Shown one piece after another: positions 11,070-22,732 of a stretch of DNA of 64,000 nt. Under the pieces are notes generated by a model, which saw nothing but the letters and a program-made list of their open reading frames with translations, ran no database searches and was not told the DNA's origin. The stretch is taken from assembly GCA_009746045.1 (NCBI GenBank), contig RPFO01001628.1, forward strand, positions 1 through 64,000, in the 5' to 3' direction. The stretch comes from Mesostigma viride (taxonomy: Eukaryota > Streptophyta > Mesostigmatophyceae > Mesostigmatales > Mesostigmataceae). Each line of letters opens with the position of its first letter. The stretch's first letter is position 1. Both the position numbers and the translations under genes were made by a program.

Positions 11070-13072
11070 GGAAGTTCAAGACAAAATCCAACACCAGTGC
11101 CCAGTTGTGAAGGCACAAACAAGGCAACCAGGAAAAGGAAGGCCTCCTACAAGTGTGCTCGCAGAGGTATTTCTGGGAGGCGCTGCTGTGACAACACGGG
11201 CACCCATCCGGACAATCCACTTGTGGCCGGCCTTGAACCACTTCAATTCGTTGGCTCTCATTTATACTGCACGGGGTGCGCGGATGCTGTACGCTCCAAG
11301 AAAAGGTACGCTTGGGTATGCGCGTGTTGTTTTTACTCTACATGTCATCAATACATTGAACAACCTTTTTCTGATTTGCGTCGTTTATCAAGCACAGTCT
11401 CTTAGTTGCCTTAGCTTTCATGGTGTTCACCAAGGCCATATCAAATATTGTAGTAGTGCATAATGTAACTCTTTTGGCTGAATGTTCTTTGGGTTTTGTT
11501 GATTGGCCTGTGATTGGTCTTTATGGCCTGCTAGTTTTGGTTTACGGTATGGTTTTGCTTGGAAATAGATTTTTATTCTACAGAAGCCTTATTGCAGCGT
11601 TTATGGTAGATGAGCCCGTTTGGCAGCCCTATGCCGGGCGTAATCTTATCTTAACCTCGTGGCTTGTCCTTTCCTACTAGCACATTACTGACAAGCCACA
11701 CACAACATGGGGTCGCAAGAAAACCTTAGCATAGCGCTCCATGGGGTGTTCATGGCAAGCCCAATGCGTGGTGGCTAAATGTTTAACCTTACTCGGGGGC
11801 TCGGCGTGCCATGCTTCCAAGTTCGTTGTCTCTTTTCATTAATATAACTCTCCCCATTTGTTACCCATTTGTCCCGCATTGTCTTACATGAATGCTTTGT
11901 ACTTTGCTGTATTCCGTGTTTGTGGCGTTTCAATATCGAGCAGCACCTTGAGCACTACGGAGATTAACCAATTTATTGACGCCCTGAAGCCTTACCCCAA
12001 TGTTGACTGCGGTCAAATATATGAGACCCCCAAGCTCGCTAATCAGGCGCTCGACAAAGCCAACAAGCAAGAGCTCAAGAATGGGCCCCTAAATTTTCAC
12101 GACCTCAACTGGGTGTTGGTGTTTTGCGATAAAGGTCCAAAGCAAAGGGTCCTTTTGCGATCTAGCTTACCAACCAACAGAACCGCTGACTATTTGAGCG
12201 GCGAGGGCGAAAGGGCAAACTGCAAGCCTCGTTGTAGACGAAACGAGAGCAATGCACAAAAGACATCAAAAGCTTGCGCCCCGCCTTCGGACGCCCCACT
12301 GGATGCCGCCCCGGCTGCCGTGCCCTCTGCCCCGGCTGCGGTGCCCTCCGCCCCGGCTGCCGTGCCCTGCGCCCCGGCTGCCGTGCCCTCCGCCCCGGCT
12401 GCCGTGCCCTGCGCCCCGGCTGCCGTGCCCTCCGCCCCGGCTGCCGTGCCCTGCGCCCCGGCTGCCGTGCCATGCGCCCCGGCTGCCGTGCCCTCCGCCC
12501 CGGCTGCCGTGCCCTGCGCCCCGGCTGCCGTGCCCTCCGCCCCGGCTGCGGTGCCCTCCGCCCCGGCTGCGGTGCCCTCCGCCCCGGCTGCGGCGCCCTC
12601 CGCCCCGGCTGCCGTGCCCTGCGCCCCGGCTGCTGTGCCCTCCGCCCTGGCTGCGGTGCCCTGCGCCCCGGCTGCTGTGCCCTCCGCCCCGGCTGCTGTG
12701 CCCTCCGCCCCGGCTGCCGTGCCCTGCGCCCCGGCTGCCGTGCCCTGCGCCCCGGCTGCCGTGCCCTGCGCCCCGGCTGCCGTGCCCTCCGCCCCGGCTG
12801 CCGTGCCCTGCGCCCCGGCTGCGGTGCCCTCCGCCCCGGCTGCGGTGCCCTCCGCCCCGGCTGCGGTGCCCTCCGCCCCGGCTGCCGTGCCCTGCGCCCC
12901 GGCTGCCGTGCCCTGCGCCCCGGCTGCCGTGCCCTGCGCCCCGGCTGCCGTGCCCTCCGCCCCGGCTGCCGTGCCATGCGCCCCGGCTGCGGTGCCCTCC
13001 GCCCCGCGGGGTGCATCATCAACATTAGCTGCCGGACAAGAAGTGCAGGAGGATGATCCGGACAGCGATTCA

Positions 13073-13156
<84 letters not shown>

Positions 13157-14092
13157 CGACTGCCCGACTGCCCGACGGCCCGACGGCCCGACTGCCCGAC
13201 TGTCCGACTGCCCGACTGCCCGACTGCCCGACTGCCCGACTGCCCGACTGCCCAACTGCCCGACTGCCCGACTGCCCGACTGCCCGACTGCCCGACTGCC
13301 CGACTGCCCGACTGCCCGACTGTCCGACTGCCCGACTGCCCGACTGCCCGACTGCCCGACTGCCCGACTGCCCGACTGCCCGACTGCCCGACTGCCCGAC
13401 TGTCCGACTGCCCGACTGCCCGACTGCCCGACTGCCCAACTGCCCGACTTCCCGACTGCCCGACTGCCCGACTGCCCGACTGCCCGACTGCCCGACTGTC
13501 CGACTGCCCGACTGCCCGACTGCCCGACTTCCCGACTGCCCGACTTCCCGACTGCCCGACTGCCCGACTGCCCGACTGCCGGACTGCCCGACTGCCCGAC
13601 TGCCGGACTGCCCGACTGCCCGACTGCCGGGCTGCCCGACTGCCCGACTGCCGGACTGCCCGACTGTCCGACTGCCCGACTGCCCGACTGCCCGACTGCC
13701 CGACTGCCCGACTGCCCGACTGCCCGACTGCCCGACTGCCCGACTGCCCGACTGCCCGACTGCCCGACTGCCCGACTGCCCGACTGCCCGACTGCCCGAC
13801 TGCCCGACTGCCCGACTGCCCGACTGCCCGACTGCCGACTGCCCGACTGCCCGACTGCCGACTGCCCGACTGCCCGACTGCCCGACTGCCCGACTGCCCG
13901 ACTGCCCGACTGCCCGACTGCCCGACTGCCCGACTGCCCGACTGCCCGACTGCCCGACTGCCCGACTGCCCGACTGCCCGACTGCCCGACTGCCAACCTA
14001 ACGAACTCCCTCTCACTGCGTCTCTCTCTGCTGGGCTTCCTTTTCCCTTTTTCTCCCCCGTTATTGTATTGTGGTTGTGCATGTGCATGTAA
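11070..14092 (+). CDS. Cys-rich putative DNA-binding protein with a giant repeat tail, in the 8-kb element
   Basis: Two exons are proposed, 11070-11305 and 11944-14092. They join in phase ([14 protein letters not shown]) through a good donor (AAAAG|GTACGC) and acceptor (GCAG). The first encodes a basic, Cys-rich segment ([13 protein letters not shown], then YCTGC) that could bind zinc. The second adds about 110 ordinary residues ([36 protein letters not shown]). After that, the frame is made of tandem repeats: Ala/Pro/Val-rich, then Thr-His-Ala-Arg, then Leu-Pro-Asp-Cys-Pro-Thr-Ala-Arg. The 5' end is not defined and no family is recognised. Whether the repeat portion is translated is doubtful, since any such repeat stays open. 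It may be the element's own accessory protein or captured host sequence. Confidence 0.4.
12301..13008. repeat. 21-bp minisatellite, about 34 copies
   Basis: Units alternate GTGCCCTGCGCCCCGGCTGC and GTGCCCTCCGCCCCGGCTGC forms (with one further C or G). The plus strand reads repeated [14 protein letters not shown]. All frames remain open because the period divides by three. Confidence 0.9.
13073..13157. repeat. (ACGC)n tetranucleotide repeat
   Basis: About 21 uninterrupted copies of ACGC join the 21-bp array to the 8-bp array without a gap. Confidence 0.95.
13159..13993. repeat. 8-bp minisatellite (CTGCCCGA), about 104 copies
   Basis: CTGCCCGA repeats, with scattered variants (CTGTCCGA, CTTCCCGA, CTGCCGGA), up to 13993. 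Three units make 24 bases, so the plus strand reads LPDCPTAR over and over. Confidence 0.95.
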
Positions 14093-16503
14093 TGCCCATA
14101 TGTACGCAAATAGAAAAAGAGATTCCTGAAGTTTTTCATCCATAGCTTGTCACGAATCATTGTTTGTGTGTGGTTGAGTCCAGGGTTCTAAACTCAGTGC
14201 TTGTCTATTTGCTCTTAATGCAGGAGGTGGTGACCGAGCTTTCGGCATGAAGATTCCAAGACTACCCTCATATTGGAGCATTATCAGCTGGCAGCTGCAA
14301 ATGCCCAAGGGCTGCAATGGATGGAGCTCTCGAGTTGAAGGGCCCATTATCATAAAGGCCTGCCTTCACGTTGGCCATGTTACACAGTCATGAATGAATA
14401 AATTAATAAACACGTAGACAGCGTCAGCATATTTCCTGATGGAATGGGGAAGGGGGGATGGGGACAGTCATAAGCTAGCCGCAGTGGTGCAGTATCATGT
14501 GTCTTATATGCATACTGCTATAAAACTGGGCACCTTGAAAATTTTCCTCGTGGGCTAGCTAGGATCCATGCGACAACTGGATGATTGTGAGGTTCTTCAA
14601 CATCTACCTGGTCAGTAATAAAGTTGCAGTAGTAAGTAAAGTTGCAGGTGGCCGGCCAACACAAGGTATGCGTTGCTAACATTCAACACATGCATGCGTC
14701 TGCTGATTTAATAATGCATACCGATGCTGGTTGACCTTGATAGCTAATTTATTGGCGGATCCACACGTCACGTTGCCGTAAGTAATAATCATAAGATGTC
14801 ATGATTGACTGCGTCAACGAGCATACATCCCCATTGGAATGGTTGAGCAATGAGCCCCGACCAAATTATCAGTCAAACCTTAATTTGGGTTGAAAGAGCG
14901 TCAAACACATTCTTGATTGTCCAAATTCTTACTATATGATCTGACGTGCATCCATCCTCACAATGCCAATGGCCGCTATCTCATGGATGACAGGAACATG
15001 TTTCCTGCTCTAAAATTAAATTAAATAAATTATAGCATGCCTCGGTGGGGTGGGCATGTAGCACCTAGAGTGCTTTCCAGTCCCTGTAAGTTGCACAGTG
15101 GGAAAGGGGCAAAGACACCTGCGTCCTCACTCATGCCCGAAGGCAGGCCACAGCTGCGTTCAACGCTCGTTGGACTATGGCAAACTGTGGGTGTGCTAAA
15201 GCTGAAATATGCGCGAGTATGCTGGTATGTTGGCTGCTCTAAAGGACCGAGCCACTGATGGCCAGTGGTGGAATCATCTTGCACGTAGTCTAGCTAGCCA
15301 ACCCCAACACTGTCCCAAGGTACCTAGCCACAAAGACCCCACTAGCTGCAGGCATGGGTGCCAACAAAGTGTGATTCGGCTAGGATCGGCTCCCAAACAT
15401 GCGAGCCATACATGTGTGCTTTACATTTACGCACACACTGACAACCTCAGCCCAGGTCGATCCACGTTGGTTGACATTAGACAACGTATTGACGCTGTAA
15501 TTACCAAATAAGCAAAAAAGCTCACCATGGGCTCAACAATTTTCAGGCACGGCATGTGCACGGCAGTTGCCTGCACCTATTTTACAATGCACGTCAGTGG
15601 TAAAAAGCTTGGTACTGTATTTCATTGATATTTGTAATGCCATCCTTGCCTGCATGTCCCAAGGGCTACTCCAAAAAAAGAAGAAGCAGTATCAACGACA
15701 AGCTTTCTACTTTAGGACACAAGGATCCCTATACAAACACTCATACAAGAACAAACCCAGCATTCAACAAACCCATCACCAAATGATACAGTGGTCAGTC
15801 ACACTCTGCAACACTAAACTTGAAGGATACAGCAACACTAGCAACCTACGCAAAATAAGCAAGATACTGTAACAGATACATGTGGTCCAGTTCCCAGATA
15901 CGGGCTGACAGTTCCGCGAGGGCCGACAAGGTGTGCTACCAAGCTTTACGCAGAAAATCAGAAGAGAAAGGCGCGCACGATGACCGCGTCCAGACGCATT
16001 TCCCGGTATATCTCTTCAAGGTCTACTTGGAAACTTGGTAGCGAGGTATGGAGAGGCAATGCATAAAAAGCTCGGAAGCTAACGAGAGAAGGCAGGGTGG
16101 GGGGAAGAAGACAGGACGGGACGTTGGAGGAACGCATGAGACGGAGGGAGGGAGCGAGCAAGGGAGGGAGGGAGGGAGAAAAAAACGAGAGAGGGAAAGA
16201 TTGCCAGACAAAAGATCGATTCGAAGAGGAAACTAAGTGTGCCGACATTACTGCGAGTAGAGAAAGCAGAATTTTTATTGCTATGGATCCCAGGGACGTC
16301 AAAGACTGTTTGTCTCCTACTTTAGACAAATTAGGGTCCGATGATTATACTTTAGAACAACCATGGCATTCTCGTCGCCCAACTTCCCGGCTGCGCAATT
16401 GCCAGGCAATAGTCACTACTGCATCACAAAGAAACCAGATTTTTGCCACCTTCAAGCGTAAATTGCCAGCACCTTGGCAAAAATAATGCAATGATGCCAA
16501 TTG
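14093..16503. other. Right interior of the 8-kb element, no clear gene
   Basis: Several short open frames exist but none resembles a known family. A possible exon lies on the minus strand at 15961-16022, after an AG at the upstream side. A G-rich GGGA/GGAGG patch lies near 16085-16200. The transposase expected of an autonomous element is not visible here. Confidence 0.5.
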
Positions 16504-16713
16504 CATCCTTGACTGCGCTTGTAGTCAACAAAGAAATTAGCCAAGTCCTACAGTAATTGGCGCGGCAGGCCCTTTTTTCCCGCGTAACTCGTGTGCCGGT
16601 CCGGCGCGGCGTGGCCTGGGCAGGCGCGTCGGACTTAGTGCGGTGGTGTCCCGGAACCCCGCACTCACCCCCGCACTAGAGTTTGTGTCATCAGAGCCAA
16701 ATTATGCGCTTCC
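16504..16713 (-). repeat. Right terminal inverted repeat of the 8-kb element
   Basis: Reverse complement of 8689-8898, one mismatch seen. It ends GCGCTTCC and is followed by the second copy of the 9-bp target site (16714-16722). Confidence 0.9.
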
Positions 16714-17140
16714 GTACGCTGTCGCGTGACTTGCATGCCACGAAAATATTTTTGCGTCCCGCGACCCGCTCGCGCGTTTCCTACAGTAAACGATTTTAAT
16801 TTTGCCAAACAACATCACATGTAAGCTGACGTACGTCACGACGTTGACAGGTATGACTCCCGAACATGAGCAGCGTCCCTGTCTGTGTACGGAATGCGTT
16901 TCTTCTATAATTCCATTTCTTAGTCTTGAGTGTTAACGGTATCCGGATGAGTTGTGTTGAGTTGAGTTGAGTTTATTCCCGCGCCGTTGGTCCGACTCAC
17001 TCCGACAGGGTTAGAATCCGTATGGTCAACGGACTCAGGGAACGGAACACATCAACAGTCAGGCAGATTAACTGAACGCAACCAATACAGTACTACATAC
17101 AGTGTACTGCAATAATGAATGGCTCTAATTAATAATGAAT

Positions 17141-17404
17141 GGCTCCGTTTTAGCCACTGACATCTTGATACCCTAGGCTTAGCAGGGATTACCTACTGGC
17201 TATATTTGGAATAAACGTACACCTATTTACCTGGAAATAATGAATGGGCACCCATTAGAAGTCCAGTGACTTCCGTGGTCTAGTACAGTAAGGCTCCGTT
17301 TTAGCCACTGACATCTTGATACCCTAGGCTTAGCAGGGATTAACTACTGGTTATATTTGGAATAAACGTACACCTATTTACCTGGAAAATAATGAATGGG
17401 CACC
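17141..17404 (+). repeat. 113-bp direct duplication upstream of the pyruvyl transferase-like gene
   Basis: The segment starting GGCTCCGTTTTAGCCACTGA occurs at 17141-17253 and again at 17292-17404 with only a few differences. The rest of 16723-17891 shows no gene; it would hold the promoter of the gene starting at 17892. Confidence 0.8.
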
Positions 17405-17891
17405 ACGAATCCTGCCGTTTGCTGCTAAAAGCTACAGTAGAAAGTATACAGTAACAAATTTAAAGTTACAAAGCCGATGCCCGATTCCGATCATGCCTGT
17501 GCCATGCCGCCCCCCTCCCTGGCACTTTGCCGCCACAACCTCGCCACAACCAGGCAAGCCAGGCAGGCAGGCTTTTCTGTACAGTAGAAATTGCCTTCTT
17601 TCTCGTCCGAGCTCGTTGGCGTCTCGTCCGAGCTCGTGGCGTCTGATCTGTTTAATCAACAAGCACGTGACTGCGTCACGTGGGTGCCAATACAGATTAA
17701 TTACAGGAACCTTCAACTTCTATACACAACAAGGAGGGATGGCGCCCTAGCTCGGTTGCATAATCGCCGTAATCAACCTACAGCATGGGGGAGCGGGGGG
17801 GCGGCACGTCCGACTGCATTACTTGTCTCAAGCTGACCCGTGCGCAACTCGAGAAGTGATGCACTAACAACGTAGTTTATGGGTCGCGGCT

Positions 17892-20642
17892 ATGGCGCTT
17901 AATACTGTCTTGAGGCAATCGTGCCTTTTTTTGTTGCTTATCTCACATGCTGGCACTGTCCTTTCCGGAGGGCACAGATCGCTGCTGAGTCTCCAGCCGT
18001 ATACGTCAGAGCAGAAATTGACAACCGACCCCATTTCATTCGCGACCGCTCAGTCATGTGGGCCGTATGCTTCGTCCACCAATTCTCAATCTTTGCCTCC
18101 TCCCTCATTTGCCTGTCAATTGTTTCACGTTCGGCGCCTGCTGAGGGAAAAGTTGCAGCGGTCGAACAAGGTTATGCACCATTGGGGTATGCCGAACAAG
18201 AATTTCAACGCTGGCGACACGTGCCACGGTGTCGAGACACGCAGGATCTTCGATGCTTTCCTTGGGCCTTTTCGTTGGGAAACTCATGACGTGAAATACG
18301 ACCCTCTCACCGCTGCGTTGCTGACTAAAGTGAATAGAGATGGGCTGGGGATAGTTGTGGGCGGCGGTGGCCTGATATCCGCCGATCATGCTGACACCGG
18401 CTCAGGATGGATGCTGGACTTTCCTAATAAACTGATTCCTAAGATCCAGGTGCCAATTTTCATCTATGGCATCGGGTTTGATTCCAAAAATGCCCCCGAG
18501 CCTCTTCGTCAGGGACAGGATGTGAAGTTTATCGCCAATATCAAGGCACTGCAGGAGAAAGCAACGTATATCTCATTTAGAAACCATCGGAGCGTTGACA
18601 TTACGAAAAGCTATGTTGGCAACTATGGCAACATAGTGTTCCAGCCGGATCCTACAACCCTGCTGCCGATGTTCGGCTTTGAATACGTGTCGGAGGGCTT
18701 GCTAAGGGGCGGGCGAGACATCGCTGTTGCCGTGGCGGTTAAAAAGATGGACATTAGGGTTGGAAAAGAGAAACTATGCGTCAAGCATATATTCGAGGGG
18801 CTTTATGCGGCACTTCGAGTGCTGAAAGGCGAATCGTGGAGGATTACGCTCGTGTGTCACACCCCAAGCGACTTGGAACCTCCTTTTGTAATGTCAAAAG
18901 AGTTCCCGATCACGATGCTTGCCAGGCAGGACTACACCGCCAGGTTGGCCAATACGTCGGTACGTCAAATACGTCGGCCTCAAAATACGAGTATTATACG
19001 TGGAGCATGGCAGAATACGTCACCAGAATACGTGGCAGTGTGCAGCATAGTTATGAATGGGCCTTTAGGGTTTAGGCCTTAGGGGGCATAGTTATGCATG
19101 GAGATCAGTAAATTATGGTGGAAGGCATAATTTAATCTGCACCATTCCTTGCACTTATTCCCCACCTGAGCCTGCCATAAATTTTTAATGCAATATGTGC
19201 ACATTCCTTGCACTTATTCCCTACCAACCTGCCACCATAATTTACCCATTACTGCATGTGCACATTCCTTGCAAGGATTTATTGTGCATGCCAAGTCCGG
19301 GAGCAGTGATCAGCCCTTTGTACTGACTAAGGCCGGCAATCATCGCCTTGAAAGAGCGGCTCTGAGCCGCGTGAAAGGAAATAGCATTCTCAACAAAGAA
19401 ATTCACCACCAGGAGATGGCATTCCTCTTCGTTTATGGGGCTCACAAACCTCGTGATTGTCTGCTGCATGTATGGCGAGGATCTCCTGCACCTGCCGACC
19501 CCGGCCGAAGCAAGGCCGTGGCCGCTCTCCGCCATTGTCCTGAAGCTAATGTGCTGCTGCTTCCTCGCCTTCAGCCCGGCCTTCTTGCTCAACAACTCCT
19601 GGAATTCTAACCTCCGTTTCTCCCCACTCTTTGCGTCAGGGCAAGCATCTATGCCCTGCCCTGCGATGCCCGCAAAATGTGCGTGCATCCGGGTCGCACT
19701 AATCTGCTTGCCATCGCCACTGGTAAAATTGTGGCCGCAAAATGAGCAGCTAAACTTCAGCTGCGAAACCGTTTCCCCCAGAGCATCCTTCACCAAGACA
19801 ACTGGTTCTTTTCGTTACAAGATTATGCTCTGGCCCTTTTTCTGGCATGGCTGCAAAAACGCGATTGCCCTTGGCGACAAAATCCAATGGCACACCGCCA
19901 TGCAATATTAATGATACAGGCTGTGTTACAAGTACCACGTTCCTAGCACAGCTGGCATTTTCATCGTGCTGGCACTCACTCCGTGTAATTTCAGGCTTCA
20001 GCTAGCTTGCCAACTGCCAAGTCATTACTGGACTTGCGAAAAGCTGCCTAGTTCGTAGTAGAAAATCTTGGTAAAGGTAGGCGCCGCGCCACGGTCCGGT
20101 TGGCCTGGCGCCAAGCGCTGCCCCAGCTCGAACCTCAAAAATTTCTAAGTCCAAATCACGTATTCCTGACAAAATACGCGTATAGTACGTCGGGGCCAAA
20201 AAAACGCGTATTGCCGTATTTATTTTGACAATACGCACGTATTTGCCAACCTGGCTACACCGTCATACGCAACTTCTACAAACAGAAGACCATCACGATT
20301 GGAGGGCGTGGGCATGCGATCTACATGTCTGCTGGAGCAAGGGTTGGCATTGTTCCACTCCACCAAGCCCCGAAGCTCTTAGATTTAGTCCAAGATCTGG
20401 GTCACCCTGAATGGTTGGTTGACCTTCGCCTCTGCGGGCCGCCCGTGAATCAAACTGCGTATGCAGGGGACGTCGCCGACTTTGTCAAACAATCAATCTT
20501 GGACAGAGTCCATTATATTGATCAGAATAGGCAGACTGTGTACAATGAGATCGTGAATGGTCAGAAAAAATATCTGCGCCTTACTATGAAGCACATGCTC
20601 GATTTTGGACAGCAGTTGCTGAGCAGACTTGGAAATGCGTAA
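17892..20642 (+). CDS. Polysaccharide pyruvyl transferase-like protein, interrupted by a hAT element
   Basis: The coding pieces are 17892-18939 and 20263-20642. Without the transposon and one copy of its 8-bp duplication they form one frame of 475 codons. Residues 1-26 look like a signal peptide (LFLLLISHAGTVLSGG), so the product probably enters the secretory pathway. Family features are a glycine-rich core (GIVVGGGGLIS), an IPIFIYGIGFDS-like strand, FRNHRSVDITKSYVG, and near the C-terminus GGRGHAIYMSAGARVGIVP followed by PKLLDLV. These match the PS_pyruv_trans (CsaB/WcaK-like) family, which adds ketal pyruvate to sugars; cell-wall or extracellular polysaccharide is the likely target. The gene has no introns. 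In this haplotype it is probably inactive, unless the insert is removed or spliced. Confidence 0.8.
18940..20254 (-). mobile_element. hAT-superfamily transposon, 1315 bp, probably non-autonomous
   Basis: The ends are CCAGGTTGGCCAATACGT (left) and the inverted CCAGGTTGGCAAATACGT (right), with one mismatch in 18. CTACACCG flanks both sides (18932-18939 and 20255-20262), the 8-bp target duplication typical of hAT. Both subterminal regions are rich in ATACGT/ACGTAT motifs, as expected of transposase binding sites. The only coding part retained is an N-terminal BED-finger region on the minus strand; the catalytic domain is missing. Confidence 0.92.
19242..19796 (-). CDS. N-terminal BED zinc-finger part of a hAT transposase (truncated)
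   Basis: The 184-residue frame opens with a BED-type finger (FSCSFCGHNF, then RMHAHF and a later Cys). A basic coiled region (EFQELLSKKAGLKARKQQ) follows, then QQTITRFV and a segment with FFVENAISFHAAQSRSFKAMI. In hAT transposases this segment lies between the DNA-binding domain and the RNase H-like core. The frame then ends, so the catalytic DDE core and dimerisation domain are absent. The product could at most bind element ends. Confidence 0.8.
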   Translation of the reverse strand: MVKDALGETVSQLKFSCSFCGHNFTSGDGKQISATRMHAHFAGIAGQGIDACPDAKSGEKRRLEFQELLSKKAGLKARKQQHISFRTMAESGHGLASAGVGRCRRSSPYMQQTITRFVSPINEEECHLLVVNFFVENAISFHAAQSRSFKAMIAGLSQYKGLITAPGLGMHNKSLQGMCTCSNG

Positions 20643-20715
20643 AGCAGCACCTGAGTGGTCGCTTGGTTGAGTCAGCAGGGTATGCCATATTTGTTTATTT
20701 ACTTTTATTTATTAA

Positions 20716-20830
20716 GTGAGACAACTATATTATCAAGGGACAACCAGCGCAGGCCAGAAACCGGGAGAATCCGGACCATGGTAGCTCGAGCCTGCCGTTA
20801 TCTTGTCCGTGTTTTCGAGTCGTTACACAA
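20716..20830. repeat. Dispersed repeat, inverted copy at 27750-27850
   Basis: Sequence around GGCTCGAGCTACCATGG and AGACAACCAGCGCAGGCCAG here recurs in reverse orientation at about 27750-27850. Shorter partial matches lie near 33418-33450 and 33965-33990. No coding potential; probably part of an unclassified repeat. Confidence 0.6.
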
Positions 20831-21039
20831 CTGTACTATACTCATTGCCATGGCGCATGTTATTGATACTCATCGCCATGTTGCAAATGGCTCCTGCCAT
20901 GCATGCCATGCAAAGCAGTAATCTAAATGCCATGTTTTTTTCTCGAATGCTTTGCTCGTCTTGAATTGCGCTACACTATGATTTATATACTATGTGATCT
21001 ATTAATTAATTAATTAATGATTTATATACATTCAGAGCT

Positions 21040-21480
21040 ACAACCTGCAGGTGGACGTAAACTGCCACCTACTCTGGGTGCACAAGGTGCACCTGCACCA
21101 CCATGTATTCCAGCAGCTAGAGGTGCGGGCATGGGGTGGAAGATGCATCGATCATGGCTAAGCAATGGCTAGGGCATTGGCGTCTCAGCAGAGAGTGGCT
21201 CCATTAAAAATTAAATTAACTTGTAAAATATCCCCGTTGGGAGTACGTGTAGCACATATCCCTGAGAAGGGGCATATGGCTTGTAATACATTCTTGGCTA
21301 GTTCCTGCAAGGGTAGGGTGTAAACTATGCCTGCTCTGGGTGTACAAAGTGACCTGCACCACTATGTATTCCAGCACCTAGCTAGGGCGCGGACATAGGG
21401 GGGAAGATCATCATGGCTATACAATGGCTAGGGCATGGCTTCTCAGCAGAGAGTGACTCTCTGCATAGGCAGAGCTTGGC
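21040..21480. repeat. Two diverged copies of an approximately 150-bp dispersed repeat
   Basis: Copies at about 21042-21172 and 21308-21455 share CTCTGGGTG, CACCA(C/T)TATGTATTCCAGCA-like and CTCAGCAGAGAGTG blocks. A third copy lies inverted near 29080-29260 in intron 5 of the hydrolase gene. No gene is seen from 20643 to 21830. Confidence 0.65.
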
Positions 21481-22264
21481 AAAATTCGATCTTAATGCCT
21501 GGACGCATGGCGATCATCCATGGGGAGTCTGGACCATGGGGCAGCCTTACTGCATCCATGAAAAACAATTAAGGCCACGAGCCACGAGGTAGCCATGGCT
21601 GACGGCGGAGCTCATAACTTCCACGCTTCAGCACCACATTCGGCTGTGAATATCACAATGGCTTCGTCTTTTTAGGCCGCACACGCTGATATAATTTCCC
21701 GAAGCTATTACGCAATATATGACGATCAAACGCTCCTCCACGCAACGTACGCAGCCCAGTGGCGGCTGCGCTCAGCCCTGAAAATTCGTCTGCAGCCCCG
21801 GCTGCAGCTTCGCCCTCAGGCCCGGAAGGCAGCGGTGCCACTAGTCAAGCACTGGTGTTTGCCCAGCCCCCCCCCCGAGCTTGCCTCGCCATCTGCATCG
21901 CCCGAGCCTAAACGCAGCCGCCTTGAGGAATCGCCCCCTGCCGAGCCGAGCTGGAATGAAGTCGACTTTGACGTCACCTCAGCCACATGGTGTACAAGCT
22001 GCCAAGCGGATCCCAGCCACTTTATGCACGCCCTGCATGTTCTACGGGTCGCGCACCTTGCTTCTTGCCCTGTGCCAGCACCTTAACGTCCACGGTCGCC
22101 TCATTCCGCCTGGCCGTTTGGTCGGTGCTTACACGCCGAATCTGCCCAGCCTTCCTCGCCCCCGCCTTCAGCTCATCGCCCTCTGCTCCCAGCCTCCTCG
22201 GGCGCTCTGTCGCCGAGATCTGGGCCCCCACTTCCATGAGTTCCATCCCCGAAATCCGCTCCAT

Positions 22265-22732
22265 CATCAACCAGGCCCTCGTGCAGCACGTGACACCCGG
22301 CCCTCGCCTGGTCTGTGCGGGCAAGATGGCCGGCAAAGAGGAGGCGCCGGCGGCGGCGGATGGTATGGGTGACAAGATCGAGGGAGCTCGCAGTATAATA
22401 GAGCTCGGCCCTCCGGGTGCATGCGGCGCTCTTGCATGGTAGCGGACGCCGCGAGGATGTGACAGAGCATTTGAGTGACAGTGCCGTCAAGCTGCTTGCT
22501 CAGCGCCTGGTCCAGCCAGCTAGTTCCACGCCTCGCTGCCGTAAAGGAGGATGCTGAGGACAAGGGCCATGAACAGAATGCGCTTGCACCGCTCACTCAG
22601 GTAGCGTCGATATGTCCAGAACCTGTCGAGGCAGCGGAGGGCCGCCCAGCTAGGCCGATGCGGGTGTTGATGCCGTCGGCCGCTGTCTAATGTCATTAAT
22701 TTAGTTAGGCCCTTTCTGAAGTTAGGGCACAT
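22265..22732 (-). pseudogene. LINE reverse transcriptase C-terminal fragment
   Basis: The minus strand carries RFWTYRRYLSERCKRILF, ALVLSILLYGSEAW and LDQALSKQLDGTVTQML. These match the region after the reverse transcriptase core in the LINE at 57374-58660. The reading passes through several frames, so the copy is decayed. The adjoining 21835-22264 is GC-rich and open in places but not identifiable. Confidence 0.7.

Larger units (their letters stand above)
8689..16713. mobile_element. 8.0-kb DNA transposon with 210-bp terminal inverted repeats and 9-bp target duplication
   Basis: The ends are inverted copies of each other (8689-8898 and 16504-16713), beginning GGAAGCGCATAATTTGGC, with one mismatch seen. 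GTACGCTGT directly flanks both sides (8680-8688 and 16714-16722), a perfect 9-bp target duplication. Long inverted ends with a 9-bp duplication point to a Mutator-like element, but no transposase is recognised, so the superfamily is open and the element may be non-autonomous. Inside are plus-strand, intron-bearing reading frames (about 9659-10103 and 11070-14092), a large tandem-repeat block and about 2 kb without a clear gene. Near-identical ends imply recent insertion. Confidence 0.85.

Noticed and set aside
12162-14160. Long minus-strand frames (Arg-Gln-Pro-Gly or Gly-Ser-Arg-Ala-Val repeats)
   Set aside because: Antisense readings of the 21-bp and 8-bp arrays, without any non-repeat protein sequence.
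8689-16713. Polinton or other capsid-bearing element
   Set aside because: The size is small and the target duplication is 9 bp, not 6. No polymerase B, integrase, ATPase or capsid-like frame was seen.
17432-17836. Small genes upstream of the pyruvyl transferase-like gene
   Set aside because: Short overlapping frames on both strands without recognisable domains or splice support.
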